Positions 27,386 through 41,370 of a stretch of DNA of 64,000 bases are shown here, in pieces. A program made the position numbers and the translations under genes. How positions within the stretch are numbered: the stretch's first letter is position 1; each line of letters starts with the position of its first letter. The notes below the pieces were generated by a model, which did no database searches, had not been told where the DNA came from, and saw only the letters and a list, made by a program, of their open reading frames with translations. Source of the DNA: Thiotrichaceae bacterium (GTDB taxonomy: Bacteria; Pseudomonadota; Gammaproteobacteria; Thiotrichales; Thiotrichaceae); the NCBI GenBank assembly GCA_026989335.1, contig JALSJN010000007.1:1-64000 (forward strand). Reading direction: 5' to 3'.

Positions 27386-27659
27386 GCTTAGGTTTAAGAA
27401 AAAAGCAAAAAAAGAATGGGATGCTTTAGATTCAACCGTGCGTAATCAATTTAAGAAAAAACTACAAGAGAGAAAAGCACTGCCAAGAGTTGAAGCTGCC
27501 AAATTAAGTGGAATGGACGATTGTTATAAAATTAAACTTAGAAGTATTGGTTATCGTTTAGTCTACCAAGTACGTGATAAGGATTTAATAATATCAATTG
27601 TGGTAATTGGAAAACGTGAACGTAACCATGTTTATAAACTCGCTATAAAACGGTTTTAA
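27375..27659 (+). CDS. RelE/StbE-family toxin
   Basis: 94 residues from ATG 27375, inside the end of the antitoxin gene. RelE-type ribosome-dependent mRNA interferase. Family features: MTYRLRFKKKAKKEWDAL, LPRVEAAKLSGMDDCYKIKL, the RLVYQVRD strand and the VVIGKRERNHVYKLA ending, which holds basic catalytic residues. Translational coupling to the antitoxin is typical. Probably intact and active. Confidence 0.92.
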   Translation: MTYRLRFKKKAKKEWDALDSTVRNQFKKKLQERKALPRVEAAKLSGMDDCYKIKLRSIGYRLVYQVRDKDLIISIVVIGKRERNHVYKLAIKRF

Positions 27660-27889
27660 ATCACTCATGGTTTATTCATTTAGCCGCTAAGTTTCAAAAT
27701 TTCTAGGGAATGTAGATTGAACATCAACTAAAACTTATTAACTTTTTTATTGGGTATATGCCTAACTTATTGTGAAGCAAAGCTCCTTATTGCTCGCTTA
27801 TGAAGATTTTTCACTCAGCAAGCTCAATCACAGCCTTACATTTTTTAAGGGCTTACCCATTGTTTTAAAAAATACCTTATGCTCATAAA

Positions 27890-29302
27890 ATGCCAATTAG
27901 TGTTTTTGATCTTTTTAAAATAGGGATTGGCCCATCCAGTTCACACACGGTTGGGCCGATGGTCGCCGCGCGCACTTTTGTTTCATCCTTAGTGGATGAT
28001 AATCTACTCGGGGCTGTGGCGCGTGTTGAAGTGGCGCTTTATGGCTCACTGGGGGCGACGGGTAAAGGCCACGGTAGTGATAAAGCGGTGATACTCGGTT
28101 TAATGGGTGAAACCCCAGAATCAGTTGATGTAGCAGGTATTGAAAATGTGATGCTTGCGATTCAAGAGAAGCGAATAATAAAACTTAATGGTCACTTTAG
28201 TATTCCGTTTAACCAACAGACTGATCTAATCTTCCATCGTAAAAAAAGCTTGCCACGCCATGCGAATGGTTTGCAAATCATCTCATTTGATAAAGCTGGG
28301 AAAATCTTGCAACAGAATATTTATTATTCAGTCGGTGGTGGCTTTGTGGTGGATGATACCTGCAAGAGCTGGGATGACGATTTTATTCGAGAAGATAAGC
28401 ACGCTTTACCCTATCCATTTGAGAGTGCCGAAGAATTATTGGCATTATGCCAATCAGAAGGTTTGTCTATTAGCCAACTGATGATGAAAAATGAAGTCAC
28501 TTGGCAACCACAAAGCAAAGTTGAAGCAGGCTTGCTAACAATTTGGCAAGCGATGCAAGACTGTGTCGAGCAGGGGTGTAAGAATGGCGGCATCTTACCC
28601 GGTGGTTTAAAAGTAAAACGGCGCGCCGCCGAGTTATCTCAATCACTCAAAGATGAAAAAACCCATGCCTTATTTAACCAAGGCAGCATGGATTGGGTCA
28701 ATTTGTATGCACTTGCCGTAAATGAGGAGAATGCCGCAGGTGGGCGCGTGGTAACAGCACCCACTAATGGCGCGGCGGGGATTATCCCTGCGGTGATGCT
28801 GTATTTTAAAAACTTTTGTAATGCCTATGAAGTGTCTGGTGAAAAAGGTATTGTAAACTTTATGTTAACCGCTGGTGCAATTGGTATGTTAATCAAACAA
28901 AATGCCTCTATCTCAGGCGCAGAAGTCGGTTGCCAAGGTGAGGTCGGTTCAGCCAGTGCAATGGCAGCGGCTGGCTTAACCGAAGTCTTAGGTGGTACGC
29001 CCGAACAAGTTGAAAATGCCGCTGAAATTGGCATAGAGCATAACTTAGGCTTAACCTGTGACCCTATTGGTGGCTTAGTCCAAATCCCCTGTATTGAGCG
29101 CAACGCGATGGGTGCAGTAAAAGCAATTAATGCCTCGCGCATGGCGCTACGCGGTGATGGCACGCATTATGTATCCTTAGACAAGGTGATCCATACAATG
29201 CGCGAGACAGGCAAAGACATGCGCTCAAAATACAAAGAAACGGCGCGTGGCGGTTTGGCATTGCATGTGCTTGATGTGCCTGTAAGTGTGGTTGAGTGTT
29301 AG
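27890..29302 (+). CDS. sdaA: L-serine dehydratase, iron-sulfur type
   Basis: 470 residues, single-chain form with beta and alpha domains fused. Deaminates L-serine to pyruvate using a [4Fe-4S] cluster. [21 protein letters not shown] opens the protein; the cluster cysteines are in [30 protein letters not shown] and nearby. The [19 protein letters not shown] loop is conserved. Single gene with no partner nearby. Confidence 0.96.
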   Translation: MPISVFDLFKIGIGPSSSHTVGPMVAARTFVSSLVDDNLLGAVARVEVALYGSLGATGKGHGSDKAVILGLMGETPESVDVAGIENVMLAIQEKRIIKLNGHFSIPFNQQTDLIFHRKKSLPRHANGLQIISFDKAGKILQQNIYYSVGGGFVVDDTCKSWDDDFIREDKHALPYPFESAEELLALCQSEGLSISQLMMKNEVTWQPQSKVEAGLLTIWQAMQDCVEQGCKNGGILPGGLKVKRRAAELSQSLKDEKTHALFNQGSMDWVNLYALAVNEENAAGGRVVTAPTNGAAGIIPAVMLYFKNFCNAYEVSGEKGIVNFMLTAGAIGMLIKQNASISGAEVGCQGEVGSASAMAAAGLTEVLGGTPEQVENAAEIGIEHNLGLTCDPIGGLVQIPCIERNAMGAVKAINASRMALRGDGTHYVSLDKVIHTMRETGKDMRSKYKETARGGLALHVLDVPVSVVEC

Positions 29303-29677
29303 CGTAACAACTCAGCTTGCACCTGAAACCCGCTATTTCTGAGTATAAAAAATGTGTAAACTCACTTTCGCCTTGAACTAACGAATTTCAGACACAATCT
29401 GAGCAGTTATTGTTCACTCTTATTACTCGCTGAATAGTTGCGCGGTAGCAAGGGTTTGCGTTGAGGACTTAATAGAAAGTTAGTAAAGATTCTTTTACCA
29501 TGAAGTACATGAAGGTAAAGATTAAGATTAAGTGCTTTGTTTTTTCTTCATGAACTTCATGCGCTTCATGGTGAGCCTTGTTTTAAAGAATTACAAAAGT
29601 GATCATTTTCAAATGCATCAAGTTAAAAACGATTGTATGCTAAGCTAACTTTTTAAGCTTACGTTGTCGGAACTCCC
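29303..29677. other. Intergenic region with a dispersed repeat
   Basis: No gene seen on either strand. It contains copy 2 of the ACCATGAAG repeat (29493-29574) and, just before the transporter start, a small stem TAAGCT (29641-29646)/AGCTTA (29656-29661). No clear promoter was identified. Confidence 0.5.
29493..29574. repeat. Dispersed palindromic repeat, copy 2
   Basis: TTTTACCATGAAG (29493-29505) continues with a 9-base period (TACATGAAG), and the right arm has CTTCATG units ending CTTCATGGT (29564-29572). The outer nine bases pair perfectly. It matches the copy at 25896-25970 in its arms but not in its loop, as expected for a repeat conserved as a hairpin. Confidence 0.7.
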
Positions 29678-30883
29678 ATGACTTTCAAAAAATCTCCCGA
29701 ATTTCTTTTATTGCTGATCGCAGCGGGTTCATCAATGGGCTTTGCGATTTGGTTGAATCTATTAAATAACTTTGCGATTGATCAAGCAGGTTTTACGGGT
29801 AAAGAAATTGGCATTTTGCAAAGCTTGCGTGAAGTGCCGGGTTTTTTGGCGTTTAGTATCATCTACGTTTTATTGTTTATACGTGAACAGCGAATGGCGT
29901 ATGTGTCGTTATTTATATTGGGCTTAGGCACGTTGTTAACAGGGTTCTTCCCCAGTGCGATGGGTTTTTATATCACTACCGTTATTATGTCGATTGGCTT
30001 TCACTATTTAGAAACCATTCAAAACTCGCTGTCTTTGCAATGGCTTGATAAAAAAGACGCACCCGCCTTTTTAGGAAAAATGATTGCCGCTAAGTCGGCT
30101 GCGGCGATATTTGCGTTTAGTTTGGTGTGGATTTTATTTGAGTATTTTAAATTAGATTATATTTGGTTATACGGTTTGGGTGGGTCGATTTCAATAGCAA
30201 TTGCTTTGTTTAGCTGGCTGAGCTTTGAGGATTTTCCGCAAAAGGTGTATCAACATAAAAAACTGATTTTACGCAAGCGTTACTGGCTTTACTATGCCTT
30301 GCAATTTATGGGAGGCGCGCGCCGTCAAATCTTCGTGGTGTTTGCTGGATTTTTAATGGTTGAAAAATTTGGTTTTAGTGTGGGTGAAATTTCCTTGTTA
30401 TTTTTAGTCAATGCCACTTTTAATATTTTTCTTGCCCCACGTATTGGCAAAATTATCGGTACAGTGGGTGAGCGCAACGCCTTGGTTTTTGAGTATATCG
30501 GTTTGATTGGCGTGTTCGTGGGTTATGCTTTGGTTGAAAGCCCGATGATTGCGGTGGTACTTTATGTGCTAGATCATTTGTTTTTCGCCATGGCAATCGC
30601 ACAAAAAACCTATTTCCAAAAAATTGCTAACTTCCAAAAAATTGCTAACCCTGCTGATATTGCCTCTACCGCCGGTGTTTCGTTTACGATTAATCATATT
30701 GCGGCGGTGGTGATTCCTGTATTATTTGGTAGCTTGTGGCTGATCTCACCTGCGTGGGTATTTTATGCCGGTGCAGTGATGGCGGTGATGTCATTAGTAT
30801 TAGCGTTTAATATCCCAAGAAACCCTGAAGAAGGTAATGAGATGGTTGTTGGTCGGGTAATGACGAAGCTTGTGCAGGTTTAA
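29678..30883 (+). CDS. Major facilitator superfamily transporter
   Basis: 401 residues, about 12 hydrophobic segments, inner membrane. The N-terminal half has a GFTGKEIGILQSLREVPGF loop and the second half restarts at KRYWLYYALQFMGGARRQIF. Substrate unknown. A recent in-frame duplication of six residues (FQKIAN twice) lies at about residues 313-324, in a cytoplasmic loop. The cytochrome gene starts 2 bp downstream, so the two share a transcript. Confidence 0.88.
   Translation: MTFKKSPEFLLLLIAAGSSMGFAIWLNLLNNFAIDQAGFTGKEIGILQSLREVPGFLAFSIIYVLLFIREQRMAYVSLFILGLGTLLTGFFPSAMGFYITTVIMSIGFHYLETIQNSLSLQWLDKKDAPAFLGKMIAAKSAAAIFAFSLVWILFEYFKLDYIWLYGLGGSISIAIALFSWLSFEDFPQKVYQHKKLILRKRYWLYYALQFMGGARRQIFVVFAGFLMVEKFGFSVGEISLLFLVNATFNIFLAPRIGKIIGTVGERNALVFEYIGLIGVFVGYALVESPMIAVVLYVLDHLFFAMAIAQKTYFQKIANFQKIANPADIASTAGVSFTINHIAAVVIPVLFGSLWLISPAWVFYAGAVMAVMSLVLAFNIPRNPEEGNEMVVGRVMTKLVQV
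30614..30649 (+). repeat. Perfect 18-bp tandem duplication in the transporter gene
   Basis: TTCCAAAAAATTGCTAAC occurs twice with no gap (30614-30631 and 30632-30649). It keeps the reading frame and adds six residues. The absence of any sequence difference between copies implies a very recent event. Confidence 0.95.
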
Positions 30884-30885
30884 AA

Positions 30886-31527
30886 ATGTCCACGAAAGAC
30901 ACGAAAAAACACGAAATTAAAAAGCTATTACTGGGCTTCACTTTATTTATGGTTTGTACAATGAGTCTGGCTAAAGAGCTTGATGGTAAGGATTTGGTAA
31001 AAAAATACTGTACTGATTGCCACGGCGAAACAGGCAATAGTGAAAAAGATAAACAAGGTGTTGTACCTAAAATAGCAGGTTTCTCGGCGATTTTACTGTT
31101 TGATAGTTTGGATCAATTTAAACATAAAGATCGCCAGTCATTGCCTTATAGGTTGAAAGATAAACCTGAAACAACGATGAATAAAGTTGCAGAAAAAATA
31201 ACAGAAAGCGAGTCTGAAGCTATTGCTCAATACTTTTCAAAACAAACCTTTGCGGTAAAAAAGTTAGAAAAACTTTCACAACAAGAAAACCAAGGCAAGC
31301 AGCTTCATATCGATCTGTGTGATGATTGTCATGGCAAACTAGGTTCAAGCTCAGAAGATGACGCGCCGTTATTATTGGGGCAAAAAAAGAAATATCTGCA
31401 ACGCCAGTTTAATGAGCTATCTGAATATAAGCGTTATATGCCAAGACGTATGAAGCGTAAATTTAGAAAATTAAGTAAACAAGATAAACAAGCTTTGATT
31501 GAATTTTATAGTATTAAAACTGACTAA
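30886..31527 (+). CDS. Dihaem cytochrome c
   Basis: 213 residues with two haem-binding CxxCH motifs, C42-x-x-C45-H46 (CTDCH) and C145-x-x-C148-H149 (CDDCH), each followed by a Gly-rich turn, resembling cytochrome c4/c553 pairs. A signal peptide core (LLLGFTLFMVCTMSLA) places it in the periplasm, but the n-region is long and very charged (MSTKDTKKHEIKK) because it is encoded by a dispersed 9-bp repeat. An alternative later start is not obvious. Electron partner unknown. Confidence 0.9.
   Translation: MSTKDTKKHEIKKLLLGFTLFMVCTMSLAKELDGKDLVKKYCTDCHGETGNSEKDKQGVVPKIAGFSAILLFDSLDQFKHKDRQSLPYRLKDKPETTMNKVAEKITESESEAIAQYFSKQTFAVKKLEKLSQQENQGKQLHIDLCDDCHGKLGSSSEDDAPLLLGQKKKYLQRQFNELSEYKRYMPRRMKRKFRKLSKQDKQALIEFYSIKTD
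30890..30916 (+). repeat. 9-bp-period dispersed repeat at the cytochrome c start
   Basis: Three 9-base units (CCACGAAAG, ACACGAAAA, AACACGAAA) cover codons 2-11 of the cytochrome gene. The pattern is the CACGAAG type repeat seen in intergenic regions of many bacteria and is akin to the CATGAAG units at 29493-29515. Confidence 0.7.
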
Positions 31528-31533
31528 GTTTGC

Positions 31534-32617
31534 ATGCGAAAACCTGTAGCCTTAGTCACCACCTTACTATGTTTGTTTTTATTGTTTGCGCCGTATTTTG
31601 TGCAAGCCAAAAGCAACGACGGCGAAGTCATTTTTTTGCGTTTAAATAACCCTACTCAAGAATTCTCCTATGCCGGCAAGCTTCATTGGAATAAGCAAAA
31701 AAACCACTGGGATCGAGCCATTGTTATCTACAATAATGCTCCGCAACCGAATAAAACAGATGCCGTGTGGCGTTATGTTAAGCAGTTAGCTTTACCTAAT
31801 AAAAACGTAAAGCCCCAATATAATTTGTACTACAAAGCATTTCATCAAGCAGGAAATTGTGGAACAGACACTCCTCTTACAAAAGGCCAGACATGGCGAA
31901 TAAACTTTGATAAAGATGCTAATGGCTCTTATTCAAAAGCGGCATTACGATCAGATTGGAATTGCCCAAAATGGAGCATGGGAAGCAATTTGTTACAAAT
32001 TGTTAGTGGCCGTGAAGCCTATCAGGGTAAGTCGCTAAAGTTACGTTATCCTGCAAGGGCATTTAGTTGTAAAAACCCTCAAACCTGTGCTAATTGGAAA
32101 CCCACGATAGGTGGTGAGTTTCGTCAAATTACCTATAGTTATAAACTAAAGTTAGCTAAAAACTTTGACTTTGTGTTAGGTGGAAAACTACCCGGAGTAG
32201 GGGGTGGAATTGCTAATACGGGCGGGAATAAACCCACTGGTAACGATGGTTGGAGCGTGCGCGTGATGTGGAATAGTGAGGGTAAACTGGTGCAATACGT
32301 CTATCACCCCGATCAGCCGCGCAAATACGGTGAAGCCTTTGCTTGGACGATGCCAAAACCGCTACAACGTGGTGTCTGGCATACTTTAAAATCAACGGTT
32401 ACGCTTAATTCAGCAGGTCAGCGTAATGGACGAATACAGTCATGGCTTGATGGTCGTTTGGTGCTTAATAAAAATAATCTTCGTTTTAGGAACACCAATA
32501 AGCTGTTGATTGACAGACTTTTATTTGCTTCCTTTTTATGGCGGGAGTAACGCAAAGTGGGCGCCACGTCAAAATCAAGTGGCTTATTTTGATGAGTTTG
32601 TGATTAATGCAAAATAA
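31534..32617 (+). pseudogene. Polysaccharide lyase-like secreted protein, frameshifted near its end
   Basis: As read, 338 residues end at TAA 32548-32550. A signal peptide (ALVTTLLCLFLLFAPYFVQA) is followed by a beta-jelly-roll domain resembling PL14-type lyases: FDFVLGGKLPGVGGG, WSVRVMWNSEGKLVQYVY and the late NGRIQSWLDGRLVLN. After the T-run at 32533-32537 the homology continues in another frame (YGGSNAKWAPRQNQVAYFDEF) to TAA 32615-32617, one base before the end of ligA. One extra T explains the break. The truncated protein may still be made. Alternative: a sequencing error. Confidence 0.82.
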
Positions 32618-37097
<4,480 letters not shown>

Positions 37098-37205
37098 GCC
37101 TTTTCCCTGTATAAATGAAAGTGTTAAATGAAGGTGTTAAGAATATGGTTAAAAAATAATCAATTAATATTGACCAATTCTACACTAATTCAGTTCAACT
37201 TTTCT

Positions 37206-37231
37206 CTTGAAAAGTTCATTTGAGACCATAC
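37206..37231 (+). promoter_or_regulatory. Sigma-32 heat-shock promoter of htpG
   Basis: CTTGAAA at 37206-37212 is a perfect sigma-32 -35 element. After 14 bp from CTTGAA comes CCATACT (37226-37232), matching the CCCATnT -10. It lies 62 bp before the htpG ATG. Confidence 0.75.
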
Positions 37232-37292
37232 TTTTCATCTCACTGATAAGAAATAAAATTGACCGTAAACAAATTTTAGAAAGGAAACTACG

Positions 37293-39179
37293 ATGGCTAG
37301 CAAAAAAAAGCAAAATATGGAATTTCAAACTGAGGTTAATCAGCTATTACAACTGATGATCCACTCGCTGTACTCGAATAAAGAAATCTTTATGCGTGAG
37401 CTGATTTCAAATGCATCTGATGCTTGTGATAAATTACGCTTTGAAGCAATCTCAAACGATGCCCTGTATGAAGGGGATTCTGACCTACGCATCGAAGTTG
37501 AGTTTGATAGCGAAGCCAATACTGTCACGCTACGTGATAACGGCATCGGCATGAACCGTGATGAAGTGATTGATAATATTGGTACGATTGCAAAATCTGG
37601 CACTAAAGAATTTTTGTCAAAAATGACGGGTGATGCGGCTAAAGATTCTAATCTTATTGGTCAATTTGGTGTGGGTTTTTATTCATCCTTTATTGTTGCA
37701 GATAAAGTTACCCTGACCACACGCAGAACAGGGGATAAACCTGGTCAAGCCGTAATTTGGGAGTCAAACGGTGAAAATGGTTTTACTTTAGAAGAGACTA
37801 AAAAAGAAACGCATGGAACTGAAATCGTACTGCATTTAAAAGAAGAAGAAAAAGAGTTTGCTGATAGCTATCGTTTGCGCAATATTATTTCAACCTATTC
37901 AGATCATATCCCGTTACCGGTTAAAATGTTGAAGGCAGATGAAGAAGGAAAGCTGACAGAAGAATGGGAAGTTGTCAATAAAGCGAACGCGCTTTGGACA
38001 GAATCTAAAAGTAGCCTTAAAGACGAAGACTACCAAGAGTTTTACAAGCATATTTCACATGATTGGGAGAACCCACTGGCATGGAGCCATAACCATGTAG
38101 AAGGCAGCTTAGAATATAAATCATTACTTTATGTGCCTTCAAAAGCCCCTTTTGATTTATGGGAGCCTGAGCAAAAGAACGGTATTAAGCTGTATGTGCA
38201 ACGTGTTTTCATTATGGATGATACCGATCACTTGATGCCAAAATACTTACGCTTTGTGCGTGGAGTGATTGATTCTAGTGATCTTCCTTTGAATGTGTCG
38301 CGCGAGATATTACAAAGTAATCGTGCAGTTGATTCAATGCGTAAAGCATCGGTGAAAAAGATTCTGGGTCTCTTGGATAAGATGGCAAAGAATAAAAAAG
38401 AGGATTACCAAAAGTTCTGGAATGAATTTGGTCAGGTGATGAAAGAAGGCCCTGGTGAAGATATGGCGAATAAAGAGCAAATTGCCAAGTTGCTTCGATT
38501 CTCATCGACTGAATCAGATAGTACTGAGCAAACGGTTACACTAGAAGACTATGTTTCTCGTATGAAAGATGAGCAAGAAGAGATTTTCTACATCACGGCA
38601 GAGACTTTTGCAGCAGCAAAAAATAGCCCTCACTTAGAGATTTTCCGTGAAAAAGGTATCGAGGTCTTATTATTAACAGACCGTGTTGATGAGTGGTTAG
38701 TTAATGGTTTGCAAGAGTTTGATGGCAAGAAACTTAAATCAGTCGCAAAAGGTGATCTTGATCTAAGCAAGTTTGATAGTGACGAAGATAAGAAAGAGCA
38801 GGAGGAAATTGAAGAGAAAGCAGGTAGTCTTATCAAACAGTTAAAAGACGTACTGGGTGATAAGGTGGAAGATGTGCGTGTTTCGCATCGTCTAACGTCC
38901 TCACCTGCATGTATCGTGCTAAGTGAGCAAGATATGGCGCTGTATATGCAAAACTTAATGAAGCAGGCAGGGCATGATATGCCAAGTAATAAGCCGATTC
39001 TTGAGGTTAACCCGACGCATCCCTTGATTGAGCGTATGGAAGCTGAAACGGATGATGAGCAGTTTACAGACTGGGCAGAAATTGTGTTCGACCAAGCCTT
39101 GCTGGCAGAAGGTGGGCAGCTTGAAGACCCTGCTGGCTTTGTTAATAAACTGAATAAGTTGATGCTTAAAATGTCTTAA
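37293..39179 (+). CDS. htpG: Chaperone HtpG (Hsp90)
   Basis: 628 residues. Cytoplasmic ATP-dependent chaperone. The N-terminal ATPase has [28 protein letters not shown] and GQFGVGFYS; middle domain includes RVFIMDD and the catalytic arginine loop [13 protein letters not shown]; the C-terminal dimer domain is complete. AAAGGA precedes the ATG. Controlled by the heat-shock promoter above and ended by the terminator at 39208. Confidence 0.98.
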   Translation: MASKKKQNMEFQTEVNQLLQLMIHSLYSNKEIFMRELISNASDACDKLRFEAISNDALYEGDSDLRIEVEFDSEANTVTLRDNGIGMNRDEVIDNIGTIAKSGTKEFLSKMTGDAAKDSNLIGQFGVGFYSSFIVADKVTLTTRRTGDKPGQAVIWESNGENGFTLEETKKETHGTEIVLHLKEEEKEFADSYRLRNIISTYSDHIPLPVKMLKADEEGKLTEEWEVVNKANALWTESKSSLKDEDYQEFYKHISHDWENPLAWSHNHVEGSLEYKSLLYVPSKAPFDLWEPEQKNGIKLYVQRVFIMDDTDHLMPKYLRFVRGVIDSSDLPLNVSREILQSNRAVDSMRKASVKKILGLLDKMAKNKKEDYQKFWNEFGQVMKEGPGEDMANKEQIAKLLRFSSTESDSTEQTVTLEDYVSRMKDEQEEIFYITAETFAAAKNSPHLEIFREKGIEVLLLTDRVDEWLVNGLQEFDGKKLKSVAKGDLDLSKFDSDEDKKEQEEIEEKAGSLIKQLKDVLGDKVEDVRVSHRLTSSPACIVLSEQDMALYMQNLMKQAGHDMPSNKPILEVNPTHPLIERMEAETDDEQFTDWAEIVFDQALLAEGGQLEDPAGFVNKLNKLMLKMS

Positions 39180-39207
39180 CAGAATTCGACAGCGTTTGGT
39201 AAATAAG

Positions 39208-39245
39208 CCCTTGGTTTTCTTTGAAAATCAGGGGTTTATTTTTTG
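39208..39245 (+). terminator. Terminator of htpG
   Basis: A 12-bp stem (39208-39219 with 39223-39234, two G-U pairs in RNA) with a TTT loop is followed by TTTATTTTTTG. It lies 28 bp after the htpG stop. Confidence 0.85.
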
Positions 39246-39336
39246 TTTTAAGATTAGTTCATAAATATCCTTTACTCACCTTTTCTAAAGCCATAAAATG
39301 CGCCACCAATACCCCCTCTTTATTGGTGCTTCTATT

Positions 39337-40017
39337 ATGGTTGCTAAAAATTATCTCTCTGGCCTTTTTGGTCGCTCTCCTATCACGCCATTGCAAGAGC
39401 ACATGTATTGTGTTTATCGTGGGATCAAGCATTTAGTGCCTTTGATAGAAGGTATGAATGAAGATAACTTTGAGAAAGTCATCGCTGCTCAACAAGAAAT
39501 TAACAAAGGTGAGCACGATGCCGATGATATGAAAAGAGAGCTACGTACCCATCTGCCAAAAGGTTTGTTTATGCCAGTTGATCGGCGTGATGTTTTGGAT
39601 GTGTTACTTCGTCAGGATATTATCGCAAATCAAGCAAAGGATGTTGCATCACTCATCGTTGGCCGTAATATGCAGTTACCAGAAGCAATGAGAACGCTAT
39701 TTTTAACCTATACACAGCGTTGTGTTGACACTGTCAGAAAAGCTTTAGATGTGATTAATGAGCTTGATGAACTTGTTGAAACAGGCTTTCGAGGCTTAGA
39801 AGTCGACTTGGTTGAAAAAATGCTGGTTGAGCTGGGTGATATCGAAAGTGAGACGGATACGATGCAACTCTCGTTACGCCAGACTTTGTTTGATTTGGAA
39901 AAAGACTTAGGTCCTGTCGATGTTATTTTTACTTACCGCCTGATTGATTGGGTCGGTAATGTGGCCGACAATGCAGAACGTGTTGGTAGTCGTCTTTCAC
40001 TAATGATTGCTCGATAA
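39337..40017 (+). CDS. DUF47 (PhoU-like) protein of the PiT pair
   Basis: 226 residues from ATG 39337 (MVAKNYLSGLFGRSPITPLQEHM), the family-typical start; an ATG at 39298 is in frame but adds a non-conserved tail. All-helical PhoU-like protein, TIGR00153 type, thought to control the phosphate permease encoded next. Conserved text: HDADDMKRELRTHLPKGLFMPVDR and the acidic D/E clusters that bind metal ions in PhoU proteins. pit starts 18 bp downstream. Confidence 0.92.
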   Translation: MVAKNYLSGLFGRSPITPLQEHMYCVYRGIKHLVPLIEGMNEDNFEKVIAAQQEINKGEHDADDMKRELRTHLPKGLFMPVDRRDVLDVLLRQDIIANQAKDVASLIVGRNMQLPEAMRTLFLTYTQRCVDTVRKALDVINELDELVETGFRGLEVDLVEKMLVELGDIESETDTMQLSLRQTLFDLEKDLGPVDVIFTYRLIDWVGNVADNAERVGSRLSLMIAR

Positions 40018-40035
40018 CAATAGAGGATACACCTG

Positions 40036-41298
40036 ATGGATTTTTTATCTGATACAGCCACGGTATATATTATTCTTGCTGCCGTGTTCGGTATTTTTAT
40101 GGCTTGGGGTATTGGTGCTAATGATGTTGCCAACGCAATGGCAACATCTGTTGGCTCGAAAGCAATAACGATTAAGCAAGCAATTATCATCGCCGCTATT
40201 TTTGAGTTTGCAGGGGCTTATCTTGCCGGTGGTGAAGTCACTAAAACGATTCGCAAAGGCATTGTTGATTTAAATGCCTTTGATGGAAATCCCGACTTAT
40301 TAATTTGGGGTATGCTGGCTTCTTTGCTGGCTGCGGGAACTTGGCTACTGATTGCTTCAATGAAAGGTTGGCCTGTTTCGACGACACACAGTATTGTTGG
40401 TGCAGTGGTAGGTTTTGCTGCGGTGGGTGTTAGTTCCGATGCGGTAAGTTGGGGTAAAGTTGGGTCGATTGTCATGAGTTGGGTTGTTTCGCCTCTGTTA
40501 GCAGGTAGTATCGCTTACGCTGTGTTCACTAGTATTCAAAGGTTAATCATGAACACCACAGACCCGTTGGCAAATGCTAAAAAATATGGGCCTTTTTATC
40601 TATTTATTGTGGGTTTCGTAATCTCCTTGGTAACAATAAAAAAGGGTTTAAAGCATATAGGGCTTGATGTTAATGGTGGGTTTGAGTTTTTGTATGCAGC
40701 CGGAGTAGGTGTTATTGTCGCTTTAATTGGTGCATATTTAATAAGTCGTGTTAAATTTGATAAAAGCCAAGAGGTACGCTCTCACTTTGTTAATGTGGAA
40801 AAAATATTCGCTGTGATGATGGTATTTACAGCAGCCGCAATGGCTTTTGCACATGGCTCAAACGATGTTGCTAATGCTGTAGGGCCAATGGCAGCTGTTA
40901 TCAGTATTGCTCAAAGTGGTACGGTTATGGCAAAATCAACATTACCAGGCTGGGTGCTCTTAGTGGGTGGTCTTGGTATCGTGATTGGTTTGGCAACGTT
41001 GGGCTATAGGGTTATGCAAACGGTAGGCAAAAATATTACAGAGTTAACCCCAACGCGTGGCTTTTCAGCAGAAATTGCAGCAGCAACAACGGTTGTTTTA
41101 GCCTCTTATACTGGTCTTCCTGTGTCTACTACGCAAATATTGGTGGGCGCAATTTTAGGTGTTGGCTTAGCGCGTGGTATTGCGGCTATTGATTTGCATG
41201 TGGTACGTAATATCTTCATGTCGTGGGTGGTTACATTGCCTGCAGGCGCGGCTCTTTCTATTGTGTTCTTCTATATATTGAAGGCGATTTTTAGTTGA
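40036..41298 (+). CDS. pit: Inorganic phosphate transporter, PiT family
   Basis: 420 residues, about ten membrane segments. Symporter for phosphate or metal phosphate in the inner membrane. The two inverted PiT signatures are GIGANDVANAMATSVGSKAI near residue 25 and AHGSNDVANAVGPMAAV near residue 275; GWPVSTTHSIVGAVVGF and GLPVSTTQILVGAILGV are the paired STTH/STTQ loops. Co-transcribed with the DUF47 gene. Confidence 0.95.
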   Translation: MDFLSDTATVYIILAAVFGIFMAWGIGANDVANAMATSVGSKAITIKQAIIIAAIFEFAGAYLAGGEVTKTIRKGIVDLNAFDGNPDLLIWGMLASLLAAGTWLLIASMKGWPVSTTHSIVGAVVGFAAVGVSSDAVSWGKVGSIVMSWVVSPLLAGSIAYAVFTSIQRLIMNTTDPLANAKKYGPFYLFIVGFVISLVTIKKGLKHIGLDVNGGFEFLYAAGVGVIVALIGAYLISRVKFDKSQEVRSHFVNVEKIFAVMMVFTAAAMAFAHGSNDVANAVGPMAAVISIAQSGTVMAKSTLPGWVLLVGGLGIVIGLATLGYRVMQTVGKNITELTPTRGFSAEIAAATTVVLASYTGLPVSTTQILVGAILGVGLARGIAAIDLHVVRNIFMSWVVTLPAGAALSIVFFYILKAIFS

Positions 41299-41325
41299 TC
41301 TTTTTAAACTTGTCCTGAAAGGCCG

Positions 41326-41356
41326 AAAAACACGATGAATTTTTGTGTTTTTTTAT
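41326..41356 (+). terminator. Terminator after pit
   Basis: AAAAACAC (41326-41333) pairs with GTGTTTTT (41345-41352), followed by further T. Weak GC content but well placed between converging genes. A run of eight G follows at 41357-41364. Confidence 0.5.
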
Positions 41357-41370
41357 GGGGGGGGAGGGTG

